DNA of 64,000 nucleotides from Coix lacryma-jobi var. lacryma-jobi (GCA_009763385.1 CM019825.1:19149499-19213498); one strand, 5' to 3'. Counted from the stretch's first letter, positions 1-11,339 are shown. Notes: generated by a model from the sequence alone, not told the origin. Numbers and translations: made by a program.

Positions 1-1545
1 AGCGCATGTGTACTCCGAGGGGTGAGATGAAGAGCAGGCCTGCTCCTGCCCCCGTCTTCGTGAGGGATCCATCGAAGTACATGGTCCAGAGCGGCTTGAA
101 TCTGTGCCGGCGGAGCTGAGTGTCGGTCCATTCAGCAACGAAGTCCGCCAATGCTTGCGACTTGATGGCCTTTCGCGGGGCATAGGTGATGGTCTCCCCC
201 ATTAGTTCGGCGGACCACTTGGCGATGCGCCCCGTGGCCTCCCGATTGTTGACGATCTCTCCGAGGGGGAAGGACGACACCACCCCGTCACGGATGAGCG
301 AGGAAGTAGTGCTGGAGCTTGCGCCTTGTGACGATGATGCCGTAGAGCAGCTTTTGGATGTGCGGGTACCGGACCTTGGCCTCGGAGAGTACCTCACTGG
401 TGAAGTATACCGGTCGCTGGACCAGCAATGCATGACCCTCCTCGTGCCTCTCGACGGCTATGACCGCGCTAACCACCTGAGTGGTTGCGGCCACATAGAG
501 GAGGAGGGGCTCGGGGGAATCGTTACCTTCGGCTGGTCGCGGGGGCACGAGAATTGGTGCAGAAGTCAGCAATCCCTTCAACTTGGTTAAGGCCTCCTCG
601 GCTTCGGCGGTCTACGCAAAGTGTTCCGTCTTTTTTAGTAGGCGGTAGAGGGGTAGTGCCTTTTCCCCCCCCCAGCCTCGAGATGAATCTGCTGAGAGCG
701 GCTAGGCAGCCTGTTACTTTCTGCCACACCCTTGAGGTCACGAATCGGGCCCATCCTCGTGACTGCTGAGATTTTTTCAGGGTTTGCCTCGATCCCCCGT
801 TGTGAGACGATGTAGCCAAGTAGCATGCCTCGAGGCACACCAAAGACACACTTCTCGGGGTTGAGCTTCACATTCTTGGCCCGGAGGCACTCGAACGTGG
901 TCTCGAGGTTGCTGATGAGGTTCCCTACTTTTTTAGTTTTAACCACGATGTCATCGACGTAGGCCTCGACGGTCTTGCCTATGTGCTCGCCAAAGATGTG
1001 CTGCATACATCGTTGGTACGTTGCCCCGGCGTTTCGAAGGCCGAAGGGCATCGTAACATAGCAATACATACCAATGGCGTGATAAAAGAGGTCGCGAGCT
1101 CATCGGATTTTCTCATCCTAATTTGGTGGTAGCCAGAATACGCATCAAGGAACGAAAGCACTTGCACCGCACCCAGCATGGAATCGACGATCTGGTCAAT
1201 TCTAGGTAAAGGAAACGGAACTTTTGGACATGCTTTATTCAGACCAGTGTAATCTACACACATCCGCATTTTTCCATTCTTTTTCCTAACTAGTACAGGG
1301 TTAGCTAGCCACTCTGGGAAAAATACCTCCTTGATGAATCCGGCCGCCAAAAGCTTGTGCACCTCTTCGCCGATGATCCTGCGCTTTTCCTCGTCGAAGC
1401 GGCGCAGGCGCTGCTTCACTGGTCTGGACCCGGCCTGGATCTCCAAGGCGTGCTCGGCGACTTCCCTCGGTATGCCCGGCATGTCCGAGGGGTCCCACAT
1501 GAACATGTCGATGTTTGCGCGGAGAAAGTCGACGAGCACTGCTTC
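1..1545 (-). pseudogene. gypsy pol fragment: reverse transcriptase and start of RNase H (frameshifted)
   Basis: Reading leftward from 1539 the frame gives the gypsy RT start region (a block rich in RRFDEEKRR, then KEVFFPEWLANPVLVRKKNG, then the VDYTGLNKACPK motif). It breaks near 1070, where one A present in the sister copy is missing (ccaatggcg against ccaaatggcg). The catalytic stretch with AYVDDIVVKT lies in another frame at 635-1069. Further shifts occur in the C run near 665 and near 722. The RNase H/tether part resumes at about 288-581. Such RTs copy element RNA into DNA in virus-like particles. An in-frame TAG at 1546-1548 separates this region from the protease, as in the sister copy. 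Confidence 0.9.
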
Positions 1546-4500
1546 CTATTTGGGCTCGAGGCTGGTACTGATGGTCAGCGTCTTGCCATTGGCCGAGGTC
1601 GGGTCGTCGGGTACTTGCTTGGTGTGCTCAGCCGGCTCGAAGGTGCCGGCGTGACGCTTTGCTTCTGGGGCCTCCTCGGTGGCCAGAGCTGCCAAGGCCT
1701 CGAGCGAGTCGAGGTGGACGTTGGCCTCCCCCCACTTGACGCACTCCACGTCGCAGTGGTATGCGTGCTCGTAGGAGGTGTCAACGGTGATGACCCCTTT
1801 TGGCCCCGGCATCTTGAGCTTTAAGTACGTGTAGTTAGGAATCGCCATGAACTTGGCGTAGCCTGGCCGGCCGATGATGGCGTGGTAGGTCCCTTGGAAG
1901 CCGACCACCTCGAAGGTGAGCGTTTCCTTGACGGAAGTTTGCCGGCGTGCCGAAGCAGACTGGCAGGTCGATGCGCCCAAGGGGGTGGGCTTTCTTTCCT
2001 GGTACTACTCCGTGGAACCCCCCGACGCTGGGTCGAAGCTGTCCCTCTGAAATCCCCAGGAGGTCGAGGGTCTCGAGGTATATGATGTTGAGGCTCGAGC
2101 CCCCGTCCATCAATACCTTGGAGAACCGAACGTCGACTATGACGGGGTCGACGACGAGGGGGTAAGCCCCCGGGTTTATGACACGGTCCGGATGGTCGTC
2201 ACGGTCGAACGTGATTGGCGCATCGGACCAGTCAAGGTACCGGGGGGCGTTGTGGCTAAGCGAAAAGATTTCCCGGTTCCTTCTTTTCTTTCTCGGCTGA
2301 AAGCCCGACGGTCGGCCCCCCGTAGATCATGTAGCAGTCGCGCACCGGGGGAAGTCGCCATCTGCGTTCCTGCCGCCGCGTCGATCGGTATCCTTTCCCT
2401 CAGGCTCGTCATCCCTCTTATCGCCGAGCTTGGAGTAGTAGCCCTTCAACAGTCGGCAATCTTTCAACTTGTGGTTTACGGGGCCCCTGTGGTAGGTACA
2501 GGGATCCTCGAGCATCTGGTCGAAAACAGCCCCATTGGGGGGGCCTCGGGGCTTCTTAGGCTCGAGGGCGCCCGCGAGCACCTCTTTGTCGTCGTCGTCG
2601 GCGGCGCCACGCTTCGCCTTCTGGCCCTTGCGTTTGTTTTTCTTCCTTTTGTTGCCGTCATTGTTGTCGTCCTTGGCGTCGTTGCCCTTGTTGGAGCCCT
2701 CCGGCGCGATCACCGCCTTGCCTTTGTCCGTGGAACGGCCAAAGAAAGCCCCCACTGCTTCGTCGCCCGAAGCAAAGCTGGTGACGCGATCCATCAGGTC
2801 CTCGACCGTCCCGGGACGGTAGCGTCCTAGCTCATGAACAAGCTCTTGGCATGTCGTGCCTGCGAGGAACGCAGAGATGACGTCCTCGTCAGGCACGTGG
2901 GGGAGCTCGAGACGCTGCTTCGAGAACCGTCGAGCGAAGTCGCGGAGGGGCTCGTCCGCCGCCTGCCTGCAACGCCGTAGGTCCCAGGGGTTGCCTGGAC
3001 GCACGCAGGTCCCCTTGAAATTCCCGTCGAAGACCCTGACTAGGTCGGCCCAGTCATGGATCCGATCCGGCGGGAGCCCCTCGAGCCACCGGCGGGCGGT
3101 GTCCGAGAGGTAAAGTGGGAGTTGACGTATGATCACGCGGTCGTCGTCGTTCTTCGCCCCGCCCAGTTGGCAGCCAAGGCGGAAGACCGAGAGCCAGAGC
3201 TTGGGCTCGACCTCCCGTCATACTTCACGATGCGGCGGAAGCGGTCGGGGAGGGTCGAGCTGCGGATGGCCCGGCTGAAGACTCAGGGCCCCGGGGGCTC
3301 GAGGACCTGCCGGTCCTCGTCGCTGTCGTAGCGCCCCCCTCGATGGGCGCTATAGCCACGCTCTTGGGCCCCCTTGTCCTTGCGCCGTCGGTTGATGTCG
3401 TTGCGGGCGTCGTTGGGGTCTCGAGGTGGCCGGTTGTCGATGATCCGTTCGCGGACTGGCCTAGCTCGAGAGGCGTCCGGCTGGTGGACGGATGCCTCGC
3501 GAGCGTCGTGGGGCGTGTCCGCCGGTCTCCCCCAGGCTCCGCTCTCGCGTCGGCGCCGCGCTCTCTCTCGCCTGCTGTACCGCGGCTGTCTCGAGGAGGT
3601 TTTTCATTTCTCCGAGCATGCGCCTGGCATCGGGGTTGGAGACGGCGGGCAGGTCACGGAGCATCATAGCCGCGGCCACCACGTTCTGCCCAGCTCGCGG
3701 GAAACATACCTCGGGGCGTGCTGGTGCCCCGTCCTCGAGGATCCGCCGGTGGACCTCTCGAGCCCGGCCTCGAGCTCCGGCTCCTCGGGGCTGGGGTGGT
3801 TCCTGCATCAGGGTTTGCCGGAGCTGCAGCAGGTGTCGCCGTTCCTCCTCGGCTTTGGTGATTGCCTCCTGCACTTGTGCGAGCTGCGCCGCCCGGCCAT
3901 CATCGTGCTTAGGCGGCACAGCCGGTGGTAGAGGTTCGTCCCTTCCCTGAACGCGTGATCCGCCTGCCGCGGCCACGTCGCTAGGTCCCTCTAGGTCGAG
4001 TGCCGGCCTGCCGTCGTCGCCTTCGTCCTCGGTGTCGCATACGACTCCCTCGAGGTGGAAGCACTCCCTGGTGGGATCCCAGAGGTCGGGGTTGTGGTAG
4101 TCGTATTCGTCGGAGTCGGAGCTGTTGACGGCACGCCGCCTTGACCGATGCTGGGACCGTAGCTCGCGGTACCATTCTCCGACGGTGGCTCGCCGGTGGC
4201 TCGAAGGCTCGCAAAAAGTCGCGGTCGACGCACGCGGGGTGGACGATCTCCAGGCTGGCCATGGCCTGCAGCAGCGCGCCCGGACGCTGCTCCCGGTCCG
4301 CCATCGTCTGGTCCTGATGGCGCTCGTCGCGGCGGTGGGCGTATACAGCCGCAGAGTTGTCGAGGCCGACCGGGAACCGCTGGCGCCGAGCGCGGCGCGA
4401 CCCGCGCGGGAGGAGGCTGAATGGCGTCGACGGCGCACGGCTCGGAGGCCTCTGGCCTGGTTCCTGGTCCGTACGCATGATGAATGCGAAGTCGCTCGCG

Positions 4501-4838
4501 GGCGCGGGAGCGCCCTGGAGGTCTCCGGCCGCACGCCGGGCTGGTTTCCCCTTGGGGACCCTGCACCGGCTACGGGGGCGTAGGTGTTTGCCGCGGGCAC
4601 CGCCTGCGCCCGGTGACGACGATGACGACGGCGCTGCTCGCGATGTGGCGATGTGCGGTGGTGCGGGCGACGCGTCACGCCCCCCGCGCGGGGTGGCGTG
4701 ACACGCCCTCCGCTCGGGCCCTCCGTGGAGAGCAGAGTCAGCTCGTTGCCGTTGCCTGTGGCCAGGAACTCGAGGCTCCCGAACCAGACGACGGCACCAG
4801 CCGAGAACGGAAGAGGGATGAAGCCATCCAGGAATCAA
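1546..4838 (-). pseudogene. gypsy gag-protease region (decayed)
   Basis: The clearest piece is 2327-3136, a Retrotrans_gag-type domain (ARRWLEGLPP..DWADLVRVFDGNF) followed by a Lys/Asp-rich linker and a Cys/His knuckle-like motif (CTYHRGPVNHKLKDC). The aspartic protease block with LMDGGSSLNIIY lies at 1835-2113, and the protease C-terminal part at 1546-1980 is in another frame because of an extra T near 1926. Upstream gag (about 3460-4838) is low-complexity, Arg/Ser/Pro-rich and split over two frames, with a coiled-coil-like segment at about 3800-3900. The start codon is uncertain; an ATG at 4838 follows the PBS closely. It is part of a dead copy. Confidence 0.8.
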
Positions 4839-4863
4839 CGAGAAATCGGCTCGGACACGCGAA

Positions 4864-4883
4864 GTCCCCTACCTGGCGCGCCA
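4864..4883 (-). other. gypsy primer-binding site (copy 1)
   Basis: Immediately internal to the 5' LTR the minus strand reads TGGCGCGCCAGGTAGGGGA, with the TGG start usual for a site complementary to a tRNA 3' end. The tRNA species was not determined. Confidence 0.6.
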
Positions 4884-4885
4884 AC

Positions 4886-6081
4886 TGTCGGTGTTTCGTA
4901 CCCGGGGGTATCACACCAACGAGTAATATGATCGCGTGCTTCTCTTCCTTCCTGGATGGTGATGCAAGAGGACACAAGGATTTATCCTGGTTCGGGCAAA
5001 GAAGGCCCTACGTCCAGCGGGGGGATGTTCTTGTATTACTTGCACCTAAGTGCTTGTACAGGGGAGAATACAAGCTCAGTGAGCGTGGACCGGAGTCTGG
5101 ACTCGTGCTTGTGCGTGGACTCGTGTGTTGTTTCCGTCTTCTTGAATGAGGGCCCTAGCGTCCCCTTTTATAGAGCAAGAGGAGGCCAGGGTTACATAAA
5201 GGTATTACAGGTGTCGGGGCGTATGGTGCCCCATACGGAGAAGGGTAGGAACCCTATCTTGTCGGGGCCACTGGAGCCGATGTGATCGTCGCTGTTGAGG
5301 CGTCCTTGGGTCGTGGCTTCCATCCTGGGCGCGGACGTGGTGGCGCGACAAGGCGGGAGCCGTACAACACCCATCCCGGAATGTACAGTACGCGGCGGGG
5401 TCCCTCCGGGTCTTGGGGTACCTGTCCTCCAATAGCACGAAAGTAGTTAGGGCTCGAAGGGCGCGAGCCCGCTTCGAGGTGGTGCCACGGGGGCTCGAGG
5501 GGCGCGGAGCCGGCCTCGAGGTGTTACAGTGCAGGGCTCGAGGGGCGCGTAGCCGGCCTCGAGGGGCTACAGTGCCTGACTTGGCCGAACAGTGCTGTAC
5601 TGGTGCCCTTTCGCCCATGCTTGTGGTGAAAACGAGACTTGACCTTTACACCGAGTCACTGTGGTACATGCTGTGCACTAGTGGACATGACCGGAGTAGG
5701 CGAAGGCATTAAATGCGTGGTATGGGCTGGTACGGCTGTCTGTGCAGCTCGAGGTCCGTGCGTTAATGCTCGAGGTGTGGGGGCGCGCTCGCCCGAGGCC
5801 TGGAGGGCTCGGGCGAGACGGAGAGCGATCGCGCGCTCGCCCGAGGCCTTGCTGGGAGGGCTCGGGCGAGACGGAGACAGAGCGTTCGCCCGAGGCCCGG
5901 CTGGGAGGGCTCGGGCAAGACGGAGACAGAGCGTTCGCCCGAGGCCTGGCTGGGAGGGCTCGGGCGAGACGGAGACAGAGCGTTCGCCCGAGGCCTGGCT
6001 GGGAGGGCTCGGGCGAGACGGAGACAGAGCGTTTGGGTGTTTTGCGTTGATTGGGGGTACCCCTTTTTCGTACCACCGACA
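4886..6081 (-). repeat. 5' LTR of gypsy copy 1 (1196 bp)
   Basis: It is bounded by TGTCGGTG at 4886 and CACCGACA at 6081, an 8-bp terminal inverted repeat. It matches the LTR at 52208-53371 over its whole length with scattered substitutions and small indels. It contains two GC-rich tandem blocks: units with 'gggctcgaggggcgcg..gccggcctcgag' at about 5450-5575, and units with 'cccgaggcctggctgggagg' at about 5795-6031. The flanking 5 bp on the right is GTAGT; the matching target duplication lies outside the window. Confidence 0.95.
5795..6031. repeat. GC-rich tandem repeat inside the gypsy LTR (about five units)
   Basis: A unit of roughly 55 bp (CCCGAGGCCTGGCTGGGAGG, then GCTCGGGCGAGACGGAGA and CAGAGCGTTCG) is repeated about five times head to tail, the first units being degenerate. 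The corresponding block in the other LTR (53140-53328) has about four units and small internal deletions, so the array length is unstable. Confidence 0.85.
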
Positions 6082-6388
6082 GTAGTGCAGTGGTAGAGGA
6101 GGCTCCGTGCGAATGAGAGGTCATGAGTTCGAATCCTGCTGACTGCGTGAGAGAAAATTGCGTGAAAAATAGTAGAACTTGCGATTTTGCCCAGTGGGCT
6201 CCTCCTCCAATTAAATAAAAAAAATTTCCTATTTTTTCGGGGTTTTTTTTTTTTTTTTCTTTGCCGAGTGTCAAATATGTCAGCACTCGGTAAAGCCTGA
6301 CACTCGCCAAAGAACCCTTTGCCGTGAAATTCTTCGCCGAGTGCAAAAGGGCCAGCACTCGGCAAAGAGCGATTCTGTTGTAGTGTCA
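6082..6388. mobile_element. terminal fragment of a CACTA-type DNA transposon
   Basis: The right terminus at 6385 reads, on the minus strand, CACTACAACAGAATCGC, followed inward by inverted subterminal motifs of the 'CTTTGCCGAGTGC' type (6260-6368). This combination is characteristic of grass CACTA (En/Spm) elements. The next 3 bp (TCA, 6386-6388) would be one half of a 3-bp target duplication. The other end lies left of the gypsy insertion, outside the window. A poly-T tract at 6243-6260 separates the subterminal repeats from a tRNA-like segment. Confidence 0.75.
6086..6150 (+). repeat. tRNA-derived (SINE-like) segment with A- and B-box-like motifs
   Basis: The sequence has TGCAGTGGTAGAGG (resembling a Pol III A box) and, about 35 bp on, GAGTTCGAATCCTG (close to the B-box consensus GGTTCGANTCC). 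It cannot fold as a complete cloverleaf with a matching acceptor stem, so it is not called as a tRNA gene. It may be a SINE head or a tRNA-like piece carried by the CACTA element. Confidence 0.4.
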
Positions 6389-7470
6389 GCTATAACTAGC
6401 CCTATTTTTCAGTCACAAAAACCATGAGCCGAACAGGTTTTGAAATCCACACGTCGGACTACCGGTTGTTTTCTAATCGTATTGTGGTACCTAGTGCTAA
6501 GGAACCGCCGCGGTAAGTTATCCACGTCACATCCCACACGGGTTTGAAAAAAAGCCTTTACTGTGACATTTTTCGGTGATCCATGTCCTCTGACATTTTT
6601 CGGTGATCCATGTGATTCAGCCGTACATGGTGCATGTATCAGTTTCAATTGCGCATAACTAATATATATGGACAACCAGAGGCACACGGAAGAAGTTTTG
6701 TTGTGCGCATAATTTTTTATGCTTGTAAGCTACTAGAATCGATTTTTCGTAATGAATGGATGGTCTTTCATTTACAGTCTTGAACTTAGTTCTGAACCTG
6801 TAGGAAGTTTCAATTCTAGTTATGTTGTTGTAAAGTTTGGACTAATGCTTTTTCTTAGAAGAAGGCGCTGAAGCTAGATGTCTTTTTATTATCTAAAAAG
6901 AGCATTTTATAGAATTCTTTATGAAGGTATCCAAATTTTGTGAATCATATTTGGTACCGATAATTTAAGATTAGTATCTATAGACTCATTTACTTTGTAG
7001 CCAGAGTTTGCTTTGTTATATTGCTTTTGATTCTTGCCATATGGCTTAGATGGCCCATTTATTTTTTTCTCCATTTAAATTAGTGTAGCGTAGAATATGA
7101 TTGCTCACGAGGCATAGTACAATTTTTTTATGAACCCATGTAACACCGGCTATTAAAGAAAGCAATTAATTTCAGGATAGTTTGGTTGAACCTTATTTAA
7201 GTTCTGGTTTGCTTGTTAATTTCATTCGTAAGGTTTCTATCCTATGGGATTTTAAATCCATTATTATTGGACATTACATTCATTGTTCACGAAATTGGTG
7301 AGACGGATATGAACATTTTCGCAACAAAATTTTGTAGTTATAAGTTTGAAACTTTATGTCATACCCTTTTTCATCAATATACATGGATCAAGGATGGATG
7401 TACGGTCTCGCCCCTATGTACTTTGAGTTTGTGATTGGCATTGACTCCTTATCCAATCGGTTAAAGCTTA
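6389..7470. other. AT-rich intergenic DNA, nothing recognised
   Basis: There is no open frame of convincing length, no splice-consistent exon and no terminal repeat that I can pair. The only pattern seen is a short direct repeat, 'tgacatttttcggtgatccatgt', near 6565-6615. Confidence 0.5.
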
Positions 7471-7472
7471 AG

Positions 7473-7655
7473 GGCCTGTTTGGTTAGCCTCCACTAAAGT
7501 TTAGTCATTAAAATTAGTCTCTAAAGTACGTAGGAGTACCAAAATACCCCCACTAAAAGTTAGGGCCGCTAAAGTTTATGGACCTTTAGTTATGAAGGAG
7601 TACCTAAAAGTAACTAAATTTAGTGGTCTTTAATTATCACTATAACCAACAGGCG
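7473..7655. mobile_element. MITE (hAT- or Tourist-like), about 183 bp
   Basis: Terminal inverted repeats are GCCTGTTTGGTTA at 7474 and TAACCAACAGGC at 7643-7654. The interior is rich in CTAAAGTTTAGT-like motifs. No coding capacity. The 'GGGCCTGTTTGG' terminus is typical of short grass MITEs; the target duplication is not clear enough to choose the superfamily. Confidence 0.65.
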
Positions 7656-7839
7656 GGTCACTAATCTTTTGTAGCCTTCATCCATAGATTATCGAAGTAG
7701 TGGTAATCAAATTTTAGATAATTTACTGAAGCATCGATCGTCCAAAACGTAGAGGAGGAAGTATTCACCCAACGTATTTTCTTGCTAATTAATAATGGCA
7801 AGAGCTATGGCAGTCATCAGTAAAAGTAAAGAGTGAATG

Positions 7840-7841
<2 letters not shown>

Positions 7842-7894
<53 letters not shown>

Positions 7895-7899
7895 TATAT
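7842..7899. repeat. (TA)n microsatellite
   Basis: An almost uninterrupted TA dinucleotide run with one phase slip near 7886. Confidence 0.95.
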
Positions 7900-7950
7900 T
7901 ATGGAGCATTCACAGACAACCGCTCAGAGCTCGATGGCTCCTCTCCTGTG

Positions 7951-8069
7951 AGGGTCTGTTTGAAACGCAGGAATTTTACAGGAAACGTGTAGGAATTTCA
8001 CAGGAATTAGTTTAATTTCACAGGAAAAACACAGGAACAGAAAAAAATTCTCGGCGTTCCAAACAGGGA
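7951..8069. mobile_element. short MITE with 'CAGGAA' internal repeats
   Basis: The left end GGGTCTGTTTGAAACGC pairs with GCGTTCCAAACAGGGA at the right end. Between them are repeated 'ttcacaggaa' motifs. It is about 119 bp and non-coding. Confidence 0.6.
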
Positions 8070-9007
8070 ACCAATGCAAGCAAGTACTACCAATCAGTTA
8101 GGTGGTCACCGCCTCGCCGGCACTACACTACACCGCAGATACAACTAACGCACAGCCGTCACGGTACGTCCCAGTAGTCCACCACCACCACCAGTCCACC
8201 ACATGCAAATGCAAGCATCGCATACGACATGCAGTCGAATACTGAACGCCGCAGCAGACGGATGGCCGCGCGCCGGCCCCATCCCATCGGCTGCGCTCGG
8301 GTCGCGATGTCAACGACAGACCGGTCCATGCGGGGGCGCGCTATGCCTGCCTGCATGCACGCAGATGCAGCCTGCAGGTAGAGGTAGGTAGGAGTAGGAT
8401 CGAATCGCAGGTGGTAGCAGCAGCGTGTCGTCAGAGCCACGGCCGGCGCTTCTACTCTACCTACGCCACGCACGCACACGATCCGCCGCCGGGGTCCAGC
8501 CACGTGACGGCGAGCCACCGACCCAACCGTTCTGGCAGCAGCGCTAGCGCAGCAGTAGGCCGGGAAGCTAGCGGACCCGTGCCTCTTCGTCTCCGGGCGA
8601 TCGGTCGGTCGACCGTCGACGAGCGAGGGGATCGGAGGAGCTCCAGGCCCAGGCAGGCAGCCCTGGCCGGCTCGTACGGCGCCGGTCTCAGACTCATGAG
8701 TGCCACCAGGTCGTCGGAACCGGACGAGTGGCCGGGGCCGGCTCGAAATTAAAGAGAAGCAGAGCGGACAGGCTTGCATCTGCATCGCAGCGCATGCAGA
8801 CAGAGACAGCTGCTGCTGCATGCTGTTCTACAGCGGCAGGCCGCAGCGAAGAAGAAGAAGAAGAGTACTAGTAGGTAGGTTGACCCGGCCCACGGGCCCA
8901 GGGCGCCCCGCCGCTAGCTGGTGGTCCCGTTGCCCGGTTTACCACGCGGTTACCGTGCCATGCTTAAATTTGCTCTAGGATAGTATTCAAGAGTACCTAT
9001 GGACATT
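8070..9007. other. GC-rich intergenic DNA, no supported gene
   Basis: Overlapping open frames occur on both strands simply because the base composition is GC-rich. None has a recognisable domain or a consistent splice structure. I see simple GAA (8855-8870) and short CCA (8180-8198) runs. Confidence 0.45.
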
Positions 9008-9870
9008 ATTCAATATCGTCTTTACTAAAATCACATCCTTCAATAATAGTAATTGACTCTTAAACACTATACTAATTAAAATAATATTATCTTAAAACGG
9101 ATGGGAGAGAGAAGTAGCAGTGACCAAAATACCTTTGACTATCTCAGTATAATCTTTATATAATTATTAAAAAAAATCATAACTTTTACGTATAAAGTCA
9201 GATGAAGGTAAACTTTATATTAAAATTGTAGTGCTTAGTGAGATCTACAACTGTTTAGTTGATAATTTTTTTATTATAATTACTTAGAGTATTAAAAATA
9301 TTTTAATATTTTCAGATTTTTAAAATTTAAAATTAAGAATACCTTAAGTCATTTAGATCTAAATATTCATTTTATTAATTTATTTTTTTGAATTTCAAAA
9401 TATAAGAAAATAAATGGATATTTAGGACTCTAAATGATTTTAGACTAAAAATGCGTCAATTACAAAGTTATAGTTCGTATTCAATAACTATAACTTCTTT
9501 ATGTTCTATATCAACCTATGAGGTCATTCTATAATTTTTAAATTTGAATTTTAAAGTCTGATAATTTAAAATATAATTTGACAGTTTAGATATAGTTTTT
9601 AATCAAAAAAATTGTCAACTATAAAATTATAGATCCCACCAAGCACTACAATTTTGATATAAAGTGTGTCTTCATCCGACTTTACATACGCAAAAGTTAT
9701 GATCTTTTTAAGATAACTAAAGGTTATATATGGAAATACTCAAGAGTATTTTAGTCATTTTTAACTTATCTCTCCCCTCCATCTAAGATAATAATATTTT
9801 AATTGTTATAGTGTCTAGGAGCCAATTAGCGTAATAAAGAGTGTATTCTTCTTCTAGCAAATACAATATT
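9008..9870. mobile_element. foldback (long-TIR) DNA transposon, AT-rich, about 0.86 kb
   Basis: The two halves are imperfect inverted copies over roughly 400 bp each. For example 9046-9110 (TAATTGACTCTTAAACACTA..., GGATGGGAGAGAGAAGT) pairs with 9755-9830 read on the other strand, and the inner block 'AAAATTGTAGTGCTTAGTGAGATCT' at about 9218 pairs with 9630-9655. No coding capacity. Long inverted arms of this type are seen in MULE-like foldback elements. Boundaries are good to about 5-10 bp. Confidence 0.75.
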
Positions 9871-9875
9871 AAATA

Positions 9876-10163
9876 CTCCCTTCATAATCTTTTGTAGGGT
9901 GTATTTAGAGATGACACAATGACCAAGAAGTCTAGGGAATATGACAATAGTAATTAAAGTGCATGCATGTAGTAATTATTCAACGCTACCATGTCTTTTG
10001 ATTGGACATATGTAATTAGTGCTTTGTTTTTAGAGAGGAGTAATTGACGAAGCTTTTGATTGGATGTTGTTTGGACTCCACGAGGTTTATACAAAAACAT
10101 ACGCCTTACAAAAGATCAAAAATGAAAAATCTTCGTATGCCTTGTAAAAAATCACGGAGAGAG
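9876..10163. mobile_element. Stowaway-like MITE, 288 bp
   Basis: It is flanked by TA on both sides (9874-9875, 10164-10165). The left end CTCCCTTCATAATCTTTTGT and the right end ACAAGG...CTCTCTCC (minus strand) form an imperfect inverted repeat of the CTCCCTCC type. It abuts the foldback element on its left. Confidence 0.65.
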
Positions 10164-10169
10164 TAGTGT

Positions 10170-10622
10170 CTATGAGCAAATATCGCAATCGAACAATGTT
10201 CTACGCCCAATTTTCCCGCACCAATTTCTACTTGTCGTCCTAGCCACTAGTAGATCAGGGTAGCTAGACTATTGCCATACAGGACGCCTAGTTTTTTGTT
10301 TTTTCGATTCCTGGCATCATCGCTGCGGGTTATTATGGTTCTGTTCCTCATCTGTTCGGGTGCGAGTGCGACTGTGCGCCTGTGTCGCGGTCGCGGTGTC
10401 GCTAAGCTGCTGCAGTCCACAGTCGGGTGTTTGGAGTGTACTGAAGGCATACATGCATATATATGTATGCAGGTCAACTCGGTTGGTTGGCGATCTGATC
10501 AATGATCAACTCGTATGTACTGTAGGTACGTACTTCTCCGTTAATTTGCACCACACTGTCACTCTGTATAGCAGACAGGAGTTTTGGACTGGTTTCGATT
10601 TCAACGCAGAGTCAACTCCAAC
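10170..10622. other. intergenic DNA, nothing recognised
   Basis: Short frames exist on both strands, but none shows a domain or coding bias I can support. A short 'acatgcatatatatgtatgc' palindrome-like stretch lies near 10450. Confidence 0.4.
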
Positions 10623-10627
10623 CGTAA

Positions 10628-10951
10628 GGGCCTGTTTGGTACAGCTCACAACAGTTTCATGAGCTGTTGTGAGCTGTTTTTTTTTTGCCAAACACCATTT
10701 TACAAAACAGCTTCACCCATGAAGCTGTTTTACCCCTCTCTCACAAAAACAGCTTCACCCATGAAGCTGAAAAAGCAGTTTATCACAGTTTACACCTTCA
10801 TTTCTCTCTCCCAACCATGCATGAAGTTGTTGGTGAAGCTATTTTGCCAAACACTTTTTTCAAAACAGCTCAGCTTCACCTAGTAAGTTGGTCATGAAGC
10901 TATTTTCTAGAAAAACAGCTTCACTGGTGAAGCTGAGCTCTACCAAACAGG
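10628..10951. mobile_element. hAT-like MITE with internal 'ACAGCTTCACCCATGAAGCTG' motifs, about 324 bp
   Basis: Termini GGGCCTGTTTGGTACAGCTC and GAGCTCTACCAAACAGGC are an inverted repeat. CGTAAG occurs at both flanks (10623-10628 and 10952-10957), part of a possible 8-bp duplication. Internally, small palindromes of the form CTTCACCCATGAAG recur. Non-coding. Confidence 0.75.
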
Positions 10952-11242
10952 CGTAAGTCGGTAAGCCTGTCGATATTACTATGGAATGCAACTTGCTGAT
11001 GACGTGCTCCCCGCCATTCTGTCAGAGGGAAACTGGGGGGACTGTTTTGAACACAGCCCCACACCGATTATCTCGGCAATCACACCGTACCAGGCTAGCA
11101 GAGTGTGCCGGTCAATTACATCGTTATTCCACGTTTTACCACTCTATGATTGTTGGGAACTTGGGACTTGTTTGGTACAGTCCAGCTAGCTCTGCAACGG
11201 GGTCATCCACTGTAGTTATTCATTGTTCGTGCATCTACCATA

Positions 11243-11333
11243 CTCCCTCCATTCCAGAATAAGTGTCATCTGGAAAGCGTGTCTGTGAGGGAAACACGGA
11301 TTTCTAGTGACACTTATTTTGGAACGGAGGGAG
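11243..11333. mobile_element. short Stowaway MITE, 91 bp
   Basis: TA target sites at 11241-11242 and 11334-11335. Termini CTCCCTCCATTCCAGAATAA and TTATTTTGGAACGGAGGGAG are inverted. Almost the whole element is TIR. Confidence 0.85.
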
Positions 11334-11339
11334 TAGTAG

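Larger units (their letters stand above)
1..6081 (-). mobile_element. Ty3/gypsy LTR retrotransposon, Tat-like lineage, copy 1 (partial; runs off left edge)
   Basis: The element reads right to left: 5' LTR (4886-6081), primer-binding site, gag, protease, then RT; RNase H is cut by the window edge. Positions 1 to about 2640 align almost base for base with 61366-64000, so this is the same family as the copy at the right end, in the same orientation. Several one-base indels relative to that copy (for example near 660, 720, 1070 and 1926) break its frames, so it looks non-functional. The base after the LTR opens into a CACTA-type terminal fragment, which is therefore the probable insertion target. 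The left LTR and the target duplication cannot be seen. Tat-lineage assignment rests on the antisense gene in the sister copy. Confidence 0.93.

Noticed and set aside
6086..6150. Functional tRNA gene
   Set aside because: A- and B-box-like motifs are present but no acceptor stem or anticodon arm can be formed.
7842..7899. TA run as an origin or promoter element
   Set aside because: A pure dinucleotide microsatellite; nothing nearby suggests a function.
8159..8821. 220-codon open frame on the minus strand in a GC-rich stretch
   Set aside because: Equally long frames overlap it on the other strand, there is no domain, and the composition alone explains the lack of stops.
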